A stretch of 64,000 nt of DNA from DATLZU01 sp051293835 (GTDB lineage Bacteria; Nitrospirota; Nitrospiria; Nitrospirales; Nitrospiraceae). The notes beneath the pieces were generated by a model. That model made no database searches. It saw only the letters and a list, made by a program, of their open reading frames with translations, and had not been told where the DNA came from. The stretch spans positions 62,001-126,000 of the forward strand of contig JBPKMA010000007.1 of the NCBI GenBank assembly GCA_051293835.1. Reading direction: 5' to 3'. Positions 38,062 through 46,821 of the stretch are shown one piece after another. A program made the translations under genes and the position numbers. Positions within the stretch are counted from its first letter, which is position 1, and each line of letters starts with the position of its first letter.

Positions 38062-40653
38062 TCACCTTCCAATCCCCGCTTCTCGGAGCGCCTGCCCCGT
38101 GTACGATCGCTTCGACCGGGCCACTTCCCACGGCGCTCCTTCGGCCACGATCTCGCCGCCGCGGTCGCCGCCTTCGGGACCTAGGTCGATGATCCAGTCG
38201 GCATTCTTGATCACGTCCAGATTGTGTTCGATAACCACGACCGTGTTGCCGGCTTCGACCAGCCGGTTGAGCACGTCGAGCAGGCGCTGGATGTCGGCGA
38301 AATGCAGGCCGGTGGTCGGCTCATCCAGGATGTACAGGGTGCGGCCGGTGGCGCGTTTGGACAATTCGCGCGAGAGCTTCACCCGCTGCGCCTCGCCGCC
38401 GGAGAGGGTGGTCGCGGATTGGCCGAGCTTAATGTAGTGCAGCCCCACGTCGTGCAGCGTCTGCAATTTCGCCTTGATCAGCGGGATATGTTCAAAAAAT
38501 TCCAGCGCCTCCTCCACCGTCATGTTCAGGATGTCTGCGATGTTGCGGCCTTTGTAGCGGATGTCCAGCGTCTCCCGATTGTACCGCTGGCCCTTGCAGA
38601 CCTCACAAGTCACATAGATGTCGGGCAGGAAGTGCATCTCGATCTTGATGAGGCCATCCCCCTGGCAGGCTTCGCAGCGGCCGCCCTTCACGTTGAAGCT
38701 GTAGCGGCCGGGCTTGTACCCGCGGACGCGCGACTCCGGAAGGTTCGAGAACACATCGCGGATGAACGAGAACAGGCCCGTGTAGGTGGCCGGGTTCGAG
38801 CGCGGCGTCCGGCCAATCGGGGACTGGTCGATGTCGATTACTTTGTCGAGCGCCTCGACGCCAACCAGTTCCTTGCAGCCGTCGATCTTCGGCTTTCCCT
38901 GACCATTCCCTTTCTGGGATGTCCATGGGGCTTTGTGAGGCAATGGGCGTGGGGGAGCAGATTGCGGAGAGGGATGCTGCCTGAGCAGGTTGGAGAGCGA
39001 ATGAAATAGCACCTCCAGCACCAACGTGCTTTTCCCCGAGCCGGAGACGCCGGTGACGCAGGTAAACAGGCCGAGCGGGAAACGGGCCGTGATGCCCTTG
39101 AGGTTGTGCTTCCGCGCCCCCACCACCGTGAGAAAGCCCTTAGGTTTGCGCTCCCGATGCGGAAGCGTCACCGAGAGGTCGCCGCGGAGATAGCGGCCGG
39201 TGAGGGACTCCGGATTCGCCATGACCTCGGCGGGCGCCCCTTGGGCGATGATCCGGCCGCCATGCGCGCCGGCGCCTGGTCCCAGGTCCAGGATGTAATC
39301 CGCCGCTCGCATGGTTTCCGCATCATGTTCGACGACGATGACCGTGTTGCCCAGGTCGCGCAGGCGCAGGAGCGCCTCCAGCAGCCGCCGGTTGTCCCGC
39401 TGGTGCAGCCCGATGGAGGGCTCGTCGAGAATGTAGAGGACACCGACCAATCCGGAGCCGATCTGGGTCGCCAGCCGAATCCGCTGCCCTTCGCCACCAG
39501 ACAACGTCGCTGCCGGCCGGTCCAGCGTCAGATAATCAAGCCCGACATTCACCAGGAATCCCAGCCGTTCCCGGATCTCTTTCAGAATGCGGTGAGCGAT
39601 CAGTGTCTCCCGCTCCGTCAACGCGAGCGACTGAAAGAAGTCCGCCGCCGCGCGGATGGAGAGCTGAGTCACGTCCGCAATGGATCGGCGGGCGATCTTG
39701 ACGGACAGGCTTTCCGGTTTCAGTCGCGCGCCCTTGCAGACAGAGCACAGGTCGAGCAGAGTGAAATCCTCGTCCTCGGGACAGCCCGGCATCATCGCGT
39801 AGCCGATCCCGTCGCAGGCCGGACAGGCCCCATGCGGACTGTTGAACGAAAAGATGCGGGGCGTGATCTCCGGATAGCTAACGCCGCAGCGGATGCAGGC
39901 AAGTTTTTCACTATACAGGAATGTCTTGCCATCTTCGGTCAGCACTCCCACTAGGCCCCCAGCCAGCTTGAGCGAGGTCTCGACCGAATCGGCCAACCGT
40001 CGCGCCAGCGTCTCGCTGGATTTTATGACCAGCCGATCGACGACGATCTCGATCGTGTGCTTTTTCTGCTTGTCAAGTGGGATGTCCTCACCGAGTTCGA
40101 CCATGCGGCCATCCACGCGCGCGCGCACATAGCCGGCCCGCTGCATCTCCAGCAATTCCTTGCGGTATTCGCCCTTGCGGCCCCGCACGATCGGGGCGAG
40201 GATGTAACACCTCGTGCCGTCGGGCAGCGTGCGGATCGCATCCACCATCTGCTGGACCGTCTGGGCCGAGATCTCTTCCCCGCACTGGTAACAGAACGGC
40301 CGCCCGATCCGCGCGAAGAGCAAGCGCAGATAGTCGTAGATTTCCGTCACAGTCCCGACGGTGGAACGGGGGTTGTGGCTCGTGCTCTTCTGCTCGATAG
40401 CGATGGCCGGCGACAGCCCTTCGATGGAATCCACGTCGGGCTTGCCCATCTGTTCCAGGAACTGTCGGGCATAGGCCGAGAGCGACTCGACGTAGCGGCG
40501 TTGCCCCTCCGCATAGATCGTGTCGAATGCGAGCGAGGATTTTCCGGACCCACTCAAGCCCGTGATCACGACGAGCTTGTCCCGAGGAATCTCCACGTCG
40601 AGATTCTTGAGATTGTGCTCCCGCGCACCTTTGATGACGATCGAGCCGGCCAT
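38062..40653 (-). CDS. uvrA: Excinuclease ABC subunit A, missing the insertion domain
   Basis: UvrA is the damage-sensing ATPase of nucleotide excision repair. The ~863-residue protein has both ABC modules (TGLSGSGKSSLAFD and TGVSGSGKSTLVLE), both signature motifs (TLSGGEGQRIRLA, TLSGGEAQRVKLS), a UvrB-binding region (HNPRSTVGTVTEIYDYLRLL onward), and zinc cysteines CIRCG, CPACDGIGY, CSVCKGARLKPE, CEACQGDG and CEVCKGQRY. Between CPACDGIGY and CSVCKGARL there are only ~17 residues, where usual UvrA has over 100. The insertion domain is therefore absent. A low-complexity insert (HPSPQSAPPRPLPHKAPWTS) follows the second Walker A. The frame is open to 40755, but MAGSIVIKGAREHNLKN at 40653 is the family start. 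Confidence 0.94.
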   Translation of the reverse strand: MAGSIVIKGAREHNLKNLDVEIPRDKLVVITGLSGSGKSSLAFDTIYAEGQRRYVESLSAYARQFLEQMGKPDVDSIEGLSPAIAIEQKSTSHNPRSTVGTVTEIYDYLRLLFARIGRPFCYQCGEEISAQTVQQMVDAIRTLPDGTRCYILAPIVRGRKGEYRKELLEMQRAGYVRARVDGRMVELGEDIPLDKQKKHTIEIVVDRLVIKSSETLARRLADSVETSLKLAGGLVGVLTEDGKTFLYSEKLACIRCGVSYPEITPRIFSFNSPHGACPACDGIGYAMMPGCPEDEDFTLLDLCSVCKGARLKPESLSVKIARRSIADVTQLSIRAAADFFQSLALTERETLIAHRILKEIRERLGFLVNVGLDYLTLDRPAATLSGGEGQRIRLATQIGSGLVGVLYILDEPSIGLHQRDNRRLLEALLRLRDLGNTVIVVEHDAETMRAADYILDLGPGAGAHGGRIIAQGAPAEVMANPESLTGRYLRGDLSVTLPHRERKPKGFLTVVGARKHNLKGITARFPLGLFTCVTGVSGSGKSTLVLEVLFHSLSNLLRQHPSPQSAPPRPLPHKAPWTSQKGNGQGKPKIDGCKELVGVEALDKVIDIDQSPIGRTPRSNPATYTGLFSFIRDVFSNLPESRVRGYKPGRYSFNVKGGRCEACQGDGLIKIEMHFLPDIYVTCEVCKGQRYNRETLDIRYKGRNIADILNMTVEEALEFFEHIPLIKAKLQTLHDVGLHYIKLGQSATTLSGGEAQRVKLSRELSKRATGRTLYILDEPTTGLHFADIQRLLDVLNRLVEAGNTVVVIEHNLDVIKNADWIIDLGPEGGDRGGEIVAEGAPWEVARSKRSYTGQALREAGIGR

Positions 40654-40675
40654 GCCACACTCCGAAGGTGGCCGG

Positions 40676-40685
40676 ATTATACCAG
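40676..40685 (-). promoter_or_regulatory. Extended -10 promoter of uvrA
   Basis: On the minus strand TGGTATAAT (TATAAT at 40681-40676 with an upstream TG) is a perfect -10 with the extended-10 feature. It lies 22 bases before the uvrA ATG. No clear -35 is seen, which an extended -10 can tolerate. Confidence 0.5.
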
Positions 40686-40960
40686 GGCCGGGAAGCGCCG
40701 AGGGAAGCGCGATCCCGGGGCTTACCACCGCCGGCGATCGCCGGGCGAACGGCATCGCCCCGACGGAAAAGACGCCTCGTCACAGAAGAGGGCTCCGCGA
40801 TCCGCGCAGGCTCAGCACTTCTCAGGCACAAGGACGTCACTCCGACGATGCTCGCCCCACCTGCCCTGCCTTGCGGCGGACCGAGAGTTCGCGGGCCTGC
40901 CGACCGGCTGGCAGGCTCCGCTGCGTCTGTCAGGTAAAGTAGGGTATCTCGGTCTCGCGT

Positions 40961-41453
40961 ATGACGTGCAACATGCCTATTCAACGGGAGCGCAAGGAGA
41001 AAAAGTTGCAGACCGAGTCCAGATTGGGAGTCCTGCCCTTGTACGACACATATCTGGAGGATGTTTGTCCTTCTGAGGTGATTGACCAGGTCGAAGCAAC
41101 GAAGGGCATTGCGCGTAAAGCGCAGCTTGAGCGTCGAAATAACCTTCGGGCACAATGTGAAACTGGCGGAGGGTGGGCCGTTCAGCCCTCGGCTCGAATG
41201 GCTAGGGGGCTTTGGAATTGGATATATTTCGGATTCCTGCCGAATCGACATCTTGCTTTTGAGTACCAGGACAACAGCATTTCCACCCCATCAGCGCATG
41301 GGAGGTAAGCGGGCTTTAGCTGCGCTGCAGGAATGGGACGCGCGCAAACGTCAGCTTTGGAGTCAGTACAGCGTGCATCTCCTCGCCGTCGATGACACAG
41401 AACCATTGACTGAAGAGTACATAGCTGAGCGCGCAGAAGTCCCCTATTCATGA
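40961..41453 (+). other. Possible degenerate short gene in a gene-poor region
   Basis: Two overlapping frames could be pieces of one protein: 40961-41308 (LQTESRLGVLPLYDTYLEDV and charged sequence) and 41082-41453 (PRLEWLGGFGIGYISDSCRI, RALAALQEWDARKRQLWSQY). No family is recognised. Either may be chance. The rest of the interval from 40686 to 40960 shows nothing convincing. Confidence 0.25.
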
Positions 41454-41476
41454 AGGGGGGAGTGCCCCTAATAGAA

Positions 41477-41586
41477 GGGGTCAGGTCCTGCACTCACACA
41501 TCGAGGTCTGTTCCGGTGATGGGACATAACTCATCCACGCCGCCTCGAATTCCCCGGCGCGGTCAAATCACGTCATTACTCGGGGC
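41477..41586 (+). pseudogene. 5' remnant of a REP-associated tyrosine transposase-like gene
   Basis: RLEFPGAV (41541-41564) followed after a frameshift by HVITRG (41569-41586) matches the N-terminal RLEFPGAVYHVT-RG block of RAYT/Y1 (IS200-like) transposases. The sequence just upstream, GGGGTCAGGTCCTGCAC (41477-41493), resembles the leader often seen before these genes. No later part of the enzyme can be found. From 41587 to 41857 nothing else is seen. Confidence 0.4.
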
Positions 41587-41895
41587 GAGGCACAGCAGGC
41601 CATGCGAAGCAGCGGCATGTGTGATCACAAGGCTGATCCCCATTCTCATTCTGTTCCTTCTGGCGTTGGAACCTTTGTCCCTGATAAAAGGGATGCGGGT
41701 CCCATTGCGTCGCATGCTGACAACTTATCGAGACAATCTCCGCAATCGAACGTCGGCTGATAGCTCGCGCGTCGTTCTCTGTCCCTGATCACCCCTTGAA
41801 ACTGCTCTTCCTAAAGAGCCCATCGCGGGCACGCGCCGGGAGCGAAGTGCAGGCGGCTTGACACCGCCGTCAATCGGGTGTTACCAGGGTTCACG

Positions 41896-42672
41896 ATGCT
41901 GAAAACCCAGGCCCCTCCCACCGCACGCGAGGCTGGCGTTGCACCCACGGCCATCTCGACTTGGTCAGGGCAGGCTCGCGAGCAAGCCGTGCAGCGGATG
42001 TTCACGGCCATTGCCCGGTGGTACGACCTCAACAACACGCTCTTGAGCTTTGGGCTGCATCACCGGTGGAAGCGGATCGCCGCCTCGCGCATTCCACTAG
42101 GCGCAAACGGCCGGGTGCTGGACTTGGGAGCGGGCACGGCCGACCTGGCCTTGCTTGTCGAGGCGCGTCTTGGCCCATCCGGCCGCGTCGCCGCCGTGGA
42201 CTTGAACAAGGCCATGCTGCGGGAGGGTCAACGCAAGATCCTCCGGTGTGGCGCATCAAATCGGATCACCTGCTTCCAGGCCAACGCGCAGCGGCTGGGG
42301 TTTCGGGACGGCAGCTTCGACGCCGTGACCGCCGGCTTCTGCATCCGCAACGTGGGCAATCTCATGAACGCCTTCGCGGAAATCCTGCGGGTGCTCAAGC
42401 CGGACGGCCAGTTCGTGTGTTTGGAGTTTTCTCAGCCGGTGCGGCCGTGGCTGCTGCGGCTTTATGATTGGTACTCGTTCCGGCTCCTGCCGTTCATCGG
42501 GACGCTGGTCGCGCACGACAAGACCGGGGTGTATCACTATTTGCCGGCGTCGATCCGGACCTTTCCAAACCAGGAACAGCTCAGCGCGCTGCTGCGGGAA
42601 GCCGGATTCCGGCAGGTGGAGTACCGCAACCTCAGCGGCGGCATCGTCGCGATTCACATCGCGACGAAATGA
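41896..42672 (+). CDS. ubiE: UbiE/MenG-type quinone biosynthesis methyltransferase
   Basis: A 258-residue SAM-dependent C-methyltransferase for the last or near-last step of menaquinone or ubiquinone synthesis. It shows FTAIARWYDLNNTLLSFGLH, the SAM motif VLDLGAGTADLALLVEARLG, AVDLNKAMLREGQRKI and GFCIRNVGNLMNAFAEILRV with KPDGQFVCLEFSQP, ending HYLPASIRTFPNQEQL. GTG at 41878 is possible, but the ATG at 41896 is preferred. TTGACA at 41858-41863 upstream lacks a good -10 partner. With complex I upstream it would supply the quinone pool, though the genes are not linked as an operon. Confidence 0.92.
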   Translation: MLKTQAPPTAREAGVAPTAISTWSGQAREQAVQRMFTAIARWYDLNNTLLSFGLHHRWKRIAASRIPLGANGRVLDLGAGTADLALLVEARLGPSGRVAAVDLNKAMLREGQRKILRCGASNRITCFQANAQRLGFRDGSFDAVTAGFCIRNVGNLMNAFAEILRVLKPDGQFVCLEFSQPVRPWLLRLYDWYSFRLLPFIGTLVAHDKTGVYHYLPASIRTFPNQEQLSALLREAGFRQVEYRNLSGGIVAIHIATK

Positions 42673-42750
42673 GGAATGCGGATGATGAATGAGGAATTAT
42701 TTGTGGCCCGCCTGCAAATTCCACATTCCTCCTTCCACATTCCGCATTAT
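42670..42750 (+). repeat. Imperfect inverted word-repeat spacer
   Basis: The left part is built from GAGGAAT/GATGAAT words (about 42670-42697). The right part is built from ATTCCACATTCC and ATTCCGCATT words (about 42716-42750) and is partly complementary to it, e.g. AATGCGGA against TCCGCATT. It would fold as a long imperfect hairpin between ubiE and the radical SAM gene. Confidence 0.55.
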
Positions 42751-42764
42751 TAAAATTCAATTCT

Positions 42765-44390
42765 ATGAACTCCATCCTCTACGTCTTCCTCCCCTGCAAG
42801 AAGGTCTACCCCATCGGGGTGACTTACCTGGCGGATTTTATCCATCGGCGCAAGCCGGAGGTGCGGCAGCACATCCTGGACCTGTCGTTATATCCGGAGC
42901 GAGCGCGCGCGTGTGTGTTGCGCGACGCGGCCTCTGCCTTTCGACCGGACCTCGTCTGCTTTTCCTGGCGCGACATTCAGATCTTTTCCCCACACGAGGG
43001 CGACGCTTCGCTGGAGCACGCTTTCAATTTTTATTTCGCCAGCAATCCGCTCAAGCGGATCGCGGCTTCCGTCGAGGGCTTGAAGCAGCTTTACCGGTAT
43101 TACCGCCACATCCACGCGAACCTGTCCTACCCCTGGCTGATCCGGAGGGAATTTCCGAAGGCGCAGATCATGATCGGCGGCGGTGCCTTCACCGCCTTCG
43201 CCGACCAGCTCATCGAGAAGCTGCCCGAAGGGACCATCGGCATCCTTGGCGAAGGCGAGGACGCTCTTCTCAAGGTGGTCGAGGGGCACCCGCTCGACGG
43301 CGAGCGTTATATCATTCGTGACGGCAAGAAAGTCCTCAAGGGCGAACAGCGCGCCCCGGTTCTGCTGGATGCCCTGACGGTCGATCTCCCCTATTTGACC
43401 TCGATCTTCCCCCAATATACCAACTACATCGGCGAGGCGATCGGCGTGCAGACCAAGCGGGGCTGCCCCTATGATTGCGCCTTTTGCCTCTATCCGTATA
43501 TCGAGGGCAAGCGGGTCCGCTATCGACCGCCGGAGATGGTCGTGCGGGACATCTCGCAACATTACCATCAATGGGGCGCACGCCGGTTCTGGTTTACAGA
43601 TGCCCAATTCATCACGGGCAAGGAAGCCTACCCACACTGCACGGAGATCCTGGAGCGGATCATCAAGGAGCAATTGGAGATCGAATGGTCTGGCTACATC
43701 CGCACCTCGCTGATCACTCCGGACCTCGCCAAGCTCATGGTCCGTTCGGGAGTCGGGGACCTGGAAGTCGCCATCACCTCCGGCTCCCAAGAGATCCTCA
43801 ACAACCTGCACATGGGCTTCAAGTTGGAACGCCTCTATGACGGCTGCCGGTACCTGGCCGAAGCGGGATTCAGGGGCAAGGTCATCCTGAATTACTCGCT
43901 GAATTCTCCCAAGGAAACCGAGGAAACTCTGCTGCAGAGCGTTGAGTCATACAAGGTGGTGGCCTCGATCCTGGGAGAAGACCGGGTCTTCCCGCTGATG
44001 TTCTTCCTGGGCATTCAACCGAACACCGATCTGGAGCACCGGCTCTTGGAAGAGGGCTATTTGTCCGCCGGGTACAATCCCCTCACGCTCACCCCGACTA
44101 GCATCCGGAAGCTCCTGTATAACCCCGCGCCGCTCAACAAGCTGATCGCCAAGGCTTGCCTGGCCGCGTGGGAAAGAAAACATGGGAGTCGCGACCCCCG
44201 AGCCTGGACTGGCTCCCTCTCTCAGGCTCAGTCCCCAGCCAAGTACGCGGATAGCAATCTCATCCGCGGCACCGAAGGCAACTCCGGCCGCGATGCGCTC
44301 CTGATCCTCGAAGACATCCTCCGCTCCCGCAAATCGCCCCAGTCCACAACGCCTTCAGAGAAGAAACCTGCTATGACCTCGGCTGGCTAG
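42765..44390 (+). CDS. B12-binding-domain radical SAM protein
   Basis: A 541-residue enzyme. The N-terminal ~200 residues look like a cobalamin-binding Rossmann domain (MIGGGAFTAFADQLIEKLPE, IGILGEGEDALLKVVEG). The radical SAM core follows with the 4Fe-4S motif RGCPYDCAFCLYPY (C-x3-C-x2-C) at about residue 230. Family members do methylations or ring rearrangements, e.g. BchE in chlorophyll synthesis. The substrate cannot be told. The usual B12 D-x-H-x-x-G motif is not obvious, so cobalamin binding may be base-off without that histidine. The C-terminal ~60 residues are low complexity. It stands before the PCP_red genes and may act in the same pathway. Confidence 0.82.
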   Translation: MNSILYVFLPCKKVYPIGVTYLADFIHRRKPEVRQHILDLSLYPERARACVLRDAASAFRPDLVCFSWRDIQIFSPHEGDASLEHAFNFYFASNPLKRIAASVEGLKQLYRYYRHIHANLSYPWLIRREFPKAQIMIGGGAFTAFADQLIEKLPEGTIGILGEGEDALLKVVEGHPLDGERYIIRDGKKVLKGEQRAPVLLDALTVDLPYLTSIFPQYTNYIGEAIGVQTKRGCPYDCAFCLYPYIEGKRVRYRPPEMVVRDISQHYHQWGARRFWFTDAQFITGKEAYPHCTEILERIIKEQLEIEWSGYIRTSLITPDLAKLMVRSGVGDLEVAITSGSQEILNNLHMGFKLERLYDGCRYLAEAGFRGKVILNYSLNSPKETEETLLQSVESYKVVASILGEDRVFPLMFFLGIQPNTDLEHRLLEEGYLSAGYNPLTLTPTSIRKLLYNPAPLNKLIAKACLAAWERKHGSRDPRAWTGSLSQAQSPAKYADSNLIRGTEGNSGRDALLILEDILRSRKSPQSTTPSEKKPAMTSAG

Positions 44391-44394
44391 CTCT

Positions 44395-44429
44395 TTCCGT
44401 TTAACGGAACGGAGTGGGTGGCACCACCC
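44395..44429 (+). repeat. Two short perfect stem-loops after the B12 radical SAM gene
   Basis: TTCCGTT-T-AACGGAA (44395-44409) and GGGTGG-CA-CCACCC (44416-44429) lie within 40 bases of the stop codon. Neither has a T-run. They may end or stabilise the upstream transcript. The rest of the 317-base spacer contains a GC-rich AGCAACGGGTACC motif (44441-44453) and the promoter of the next gene. Confidence 0.4.
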
Positions 44430-44589
44430 TGGGAGCCCCGAGCAACGGGTACCTCGTCGGGGGGTCCCCGGGTACCCGCCTGGCGGGTGTGGGCGAGGAA
44501 CGAGGACGGATGGGCTGGGTAACGCCAGGACCCGTTCCTTCTCTCTTTCTCTCTTTTCTCCACTGCTTCTCTCTCTACACTGCGGTCCC

Positions 44590-44619
44590 TTGCAATCCCC
44601 GCAATTCCGGTGCTATCAT
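44590..44619 (+). promoter_or_regulatory. Sigma-70-type promoter before the USP-PCP_red gene
   Basis: TTGCAA (44590-44595) and TATCAT (44614-44619) are separated by 18 bases, 89 bases before the ATG at 44708. AGGAGG lies at 44696-44701, six bases before that ATG. The promoter would drive the three-gene PCP_red operon. Confidence 0.5.
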
Positions 44620-44707
44620 GGCTGCTCATTTCGGCTCAGGACCATTTTTGTCTGGATTTTCTTGGGATTAGAGTCTTCGCCGATGGGTTCCTGAAGGAGG
44701 CGCCTCG

Positions 44708-46807
44708 ATGTACAAGACGATCTATATCCCGGTCGACAATTCGGACCATTCCAATATGGCTGTTGACCTCGGGATTCAGCTCGCCAAAACCTTTGGCTCC
44801 AAGATCGTGGGCAGCCACGTCTATGCGGCCAAGATGCACGATAAGCGGTTCAAGCAGATGGAGGCTGGCCTTCCCGAGGAATATCACGACGAAAAAGAGC
44901 TGGATCGGCAGCGGCAGATCCACGACTCCTTGATCACCCGCGGATTGCAGATCATCACTGACTCCTACCTGGATTACGTTGAAAAGAAATGCTCCGAAGC
45001 CAACTTGCCTCTGGAGCGGCGCTCCCTGGAGGGCCGAAACTGGAAGGTCCTGGCGGAAGACATCAATACCAACGGCTATGACCTGGTCATTATGGGAGCG
45101 CTGGGGGTTGGGGCCGTTAAGGAAAGCGTCATCGGCAGCAACACCGAACGGCTTGCCCGCCGCATCCGTAATTCCGACATGCTCATTGTCAAGCAGACGC
45201 AGCCCATGACGGGCGGGAAAATCGTTGTGGCGGTGGACGGCAGCCCTTACTCTTTCGGCGGGCTCATGACCGGCATCACGTTGGGCAAGGCGCTGAACAA
45301 ACCGGTCGAGGCCATCTCGGCCTTCGATCCTTACTTCCACTACGCCGCCTTTCACAGCATCGCCGGGGTGCTGAACGAAGAAGCCGGCAAGGTGTTTCGC
45401 TTCAAGGAGCAGGAAAAGCTCCACGAGGAAATCATTGACAGCGGCCTGGCCAAGATTTACCAGTCTCATTTGGATATCTCGCGGGAGCTAGCACAGGCTG
45501 AGCAGACCGACCTCAAGACCACCTTGCTAGACGGCAAGGCCTTCGAAAAGATCATCCAGTACGTCCGGAAGGACATTCCGTGGCTCCTGATTGTCGGCCG
45601 GATCGGCGTCCATAGCGATGACGACATGGACATCGGGAGCAACACCGAGAACCTCCTGCGCAGCGCCCCCTGCAACATCTTGATCTCCAACCGCAAGCAT
45701 GTGCCGCCGATCGACACCCAGGCCGAGTACACCATCGCTTGGACCGAAGAAGCTCTGCGCCGGATGGAGAAGATCCCCATCTTCGCCCGCGGAGTGGCCA
45801 AGACCGCCATCCACCGCTATGCGATCGAAAAGGGCCACACCATCATCAGCAACTCAGTGGTGGACGCCGCCGTTGGCCACATCCTGCCCAAGGGCGCCAT
45901 GGAAGCGATGAAGGCGCTCGGGGCCGGTCTCGAAGCCGCCGGCATCGACCGAAACAAGATGCAGGCGGACGACGAAGTGGCAAAGGATCTCATGGGTTCC
46001 ACCCTGAGCGGCATGATGACCGAAATCGTGCAGGAGAAGCCGAAAGTCAGCGCCGGCACGCAGGCCTACCTGGACCGGATGAGCCAGAACTATTTCGTCT
46101 GTGACGGCTGCGGCTACATCGGCAAGGGAGACACGCCGGTGAAGTGTCCGGTCTGTGGCGCAACCGGCGATCGCTTCAAGCAGGTGGACAAGAGCATTTT
46201 CGAGGCCGCGGCCAAGGTCGAAGGCGGGTTGGAAACCGATGTGGCATACGACGACGTGCCGATGCAATGGACCAAGGACGCCAAGGAAGCCATCCGGGCG
46301 GTACCGGCCGGGTTCCAGCGTCGCCGCGCGAAGGCGAAGATCGAGAAGAGCGCCCGTAAGCTCGGCATGACGACGATCACGTTGGAGTTCGCCGCCCCGA
46401 TGATCAAGGAAGCCGCGGCGGAGGACTATACGCCTATCTTCGCCAACAAAGGTGCCGGCACGGCGCCGTCCGCGGAAGCCAAGCTCGCAGGGGTCTCCGA
46501 AACCCGGGAATCCGGCCCGGCCAAGAGCGACCACAGCAATGGAAACAACTGTACAGAGCCGGCCTCACCATACACGTGGACGCCCGAGGCCCAGGCCAGG
46601 CTGGAACGGGCGCCCGAAGGCTTCATGCGCGAGTGCACTCGCGCGCTGATCCAAAAGCACGCTGATAAGATCGGCACGACCGTGATCACGCTCGAAGTCG
46701 CCAACGAGGGAATCGAACAGGCCAAGGGCTTTATGCAAGAGGCGATGAAGACCGGCAACCTGAAGGACATCATCGCCAACCTCACGGGCAAAACCACTTC
46801 AAGCTGA
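44708..46807 (+). CDS. Fusion protein: two universal stress domains, rubredoxin-like site and three PCP_red domains
   Basis: The 699-residue soluble protein starts with two USP domains (residues ~1-160 and ~170-330). Each has the ATP motif G-x2-G-x9-G-S (GALGVGAVKESVIGS; GRIGVHSDDDMDIGS). Next come a PCP_red-like unit (~340-385, AWTEEALRRMEKIPIFARGV), a rubredoxin-type iron site (~463-490, CDGCGYIGKGDTPVKCPVCG), then PCP_red-like units at ~519-565 (QWTKDAKEAIRAVPAGFQRR) and ~622-670 (WTPEAQARLERAPEGFMREC). PCP_red is otherwise the C-terminal domain of the light-independent protochlorophyllide reductase subunit B. Electron transfer by the rubredoxin site to a tetrapyrrole-like substrate is an inference. 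It is followed 14 bases later by the radical SAM/PCP_red gene. Confidence 0.88.
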   Translation: MYKTIYIPVDNSDHSNMAVDLGIQLAKTFGSKIVGSHVYAAKMHDKRFKQMEAGLPEEYHDEKELDRQRQIHDSLITRGLQIITDSYLDYVEKKCSEANLPLERRSLEGRNWKVLAEDINTNGYDLVIMGALGVGAVKESVIGSNTERLARRIRNSDMLIVKQTQPMTGGKIVVAVDGSPYSFGGLMTGITLGKALNKPVEAISAFDPYFHYAAFHSIAGVLNEEAGKVFRFKEQEKLHEEIIDSGLAKIYQSHLDISRELAQAEQTDLKTTLLDGKAFEKIIQYVRKDIPWLLIVGRIGVHSDDDMDIGSNTENLLRSAPCNILISNRKHVPPIDTQAEYTIAWTEEALRRMEKIPIFARGVAKTAIHRYAIEKGHTIISNSVVDAAVGHILPKGAMEAMKALGAGLEAAGIDRNKMQADDEVAKDLMGSTLSGMMTEIVQEKPKVSAGTQAYLDRMSQNYFVCDGCGYIGKGDTPVKCPVCGATGDRFKQVDKSIFEAAAKVEGGLETDVAYDDVPMQWTKDAKEAIRAVPAGFQRRRAKAKIEKSARKLGMTTITLEFAAPMIKEAAAEDYTPIFANKGAGTAPSAEAKLAGVSETRESGPAKSDHSNGNNCTEPASPYTWTPEAQARLERAPEGFMRECTRALIQKHADKIGTTVITLEVANEGIEQAKGFMQEAMKTGNLKDIIANLTGKTTSS

Positions 46808-46821
46808 AATGAATGTAGCTT

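Noticed and set aside
41858..41886. TTGACA followed 17 bases later by TTACCA as a ubiE promoter
   Set aside because: The -35 is perfect but the -10 candidate matches TATAAT at only one or two positions, so it was mentioned under ubiE rather than called.
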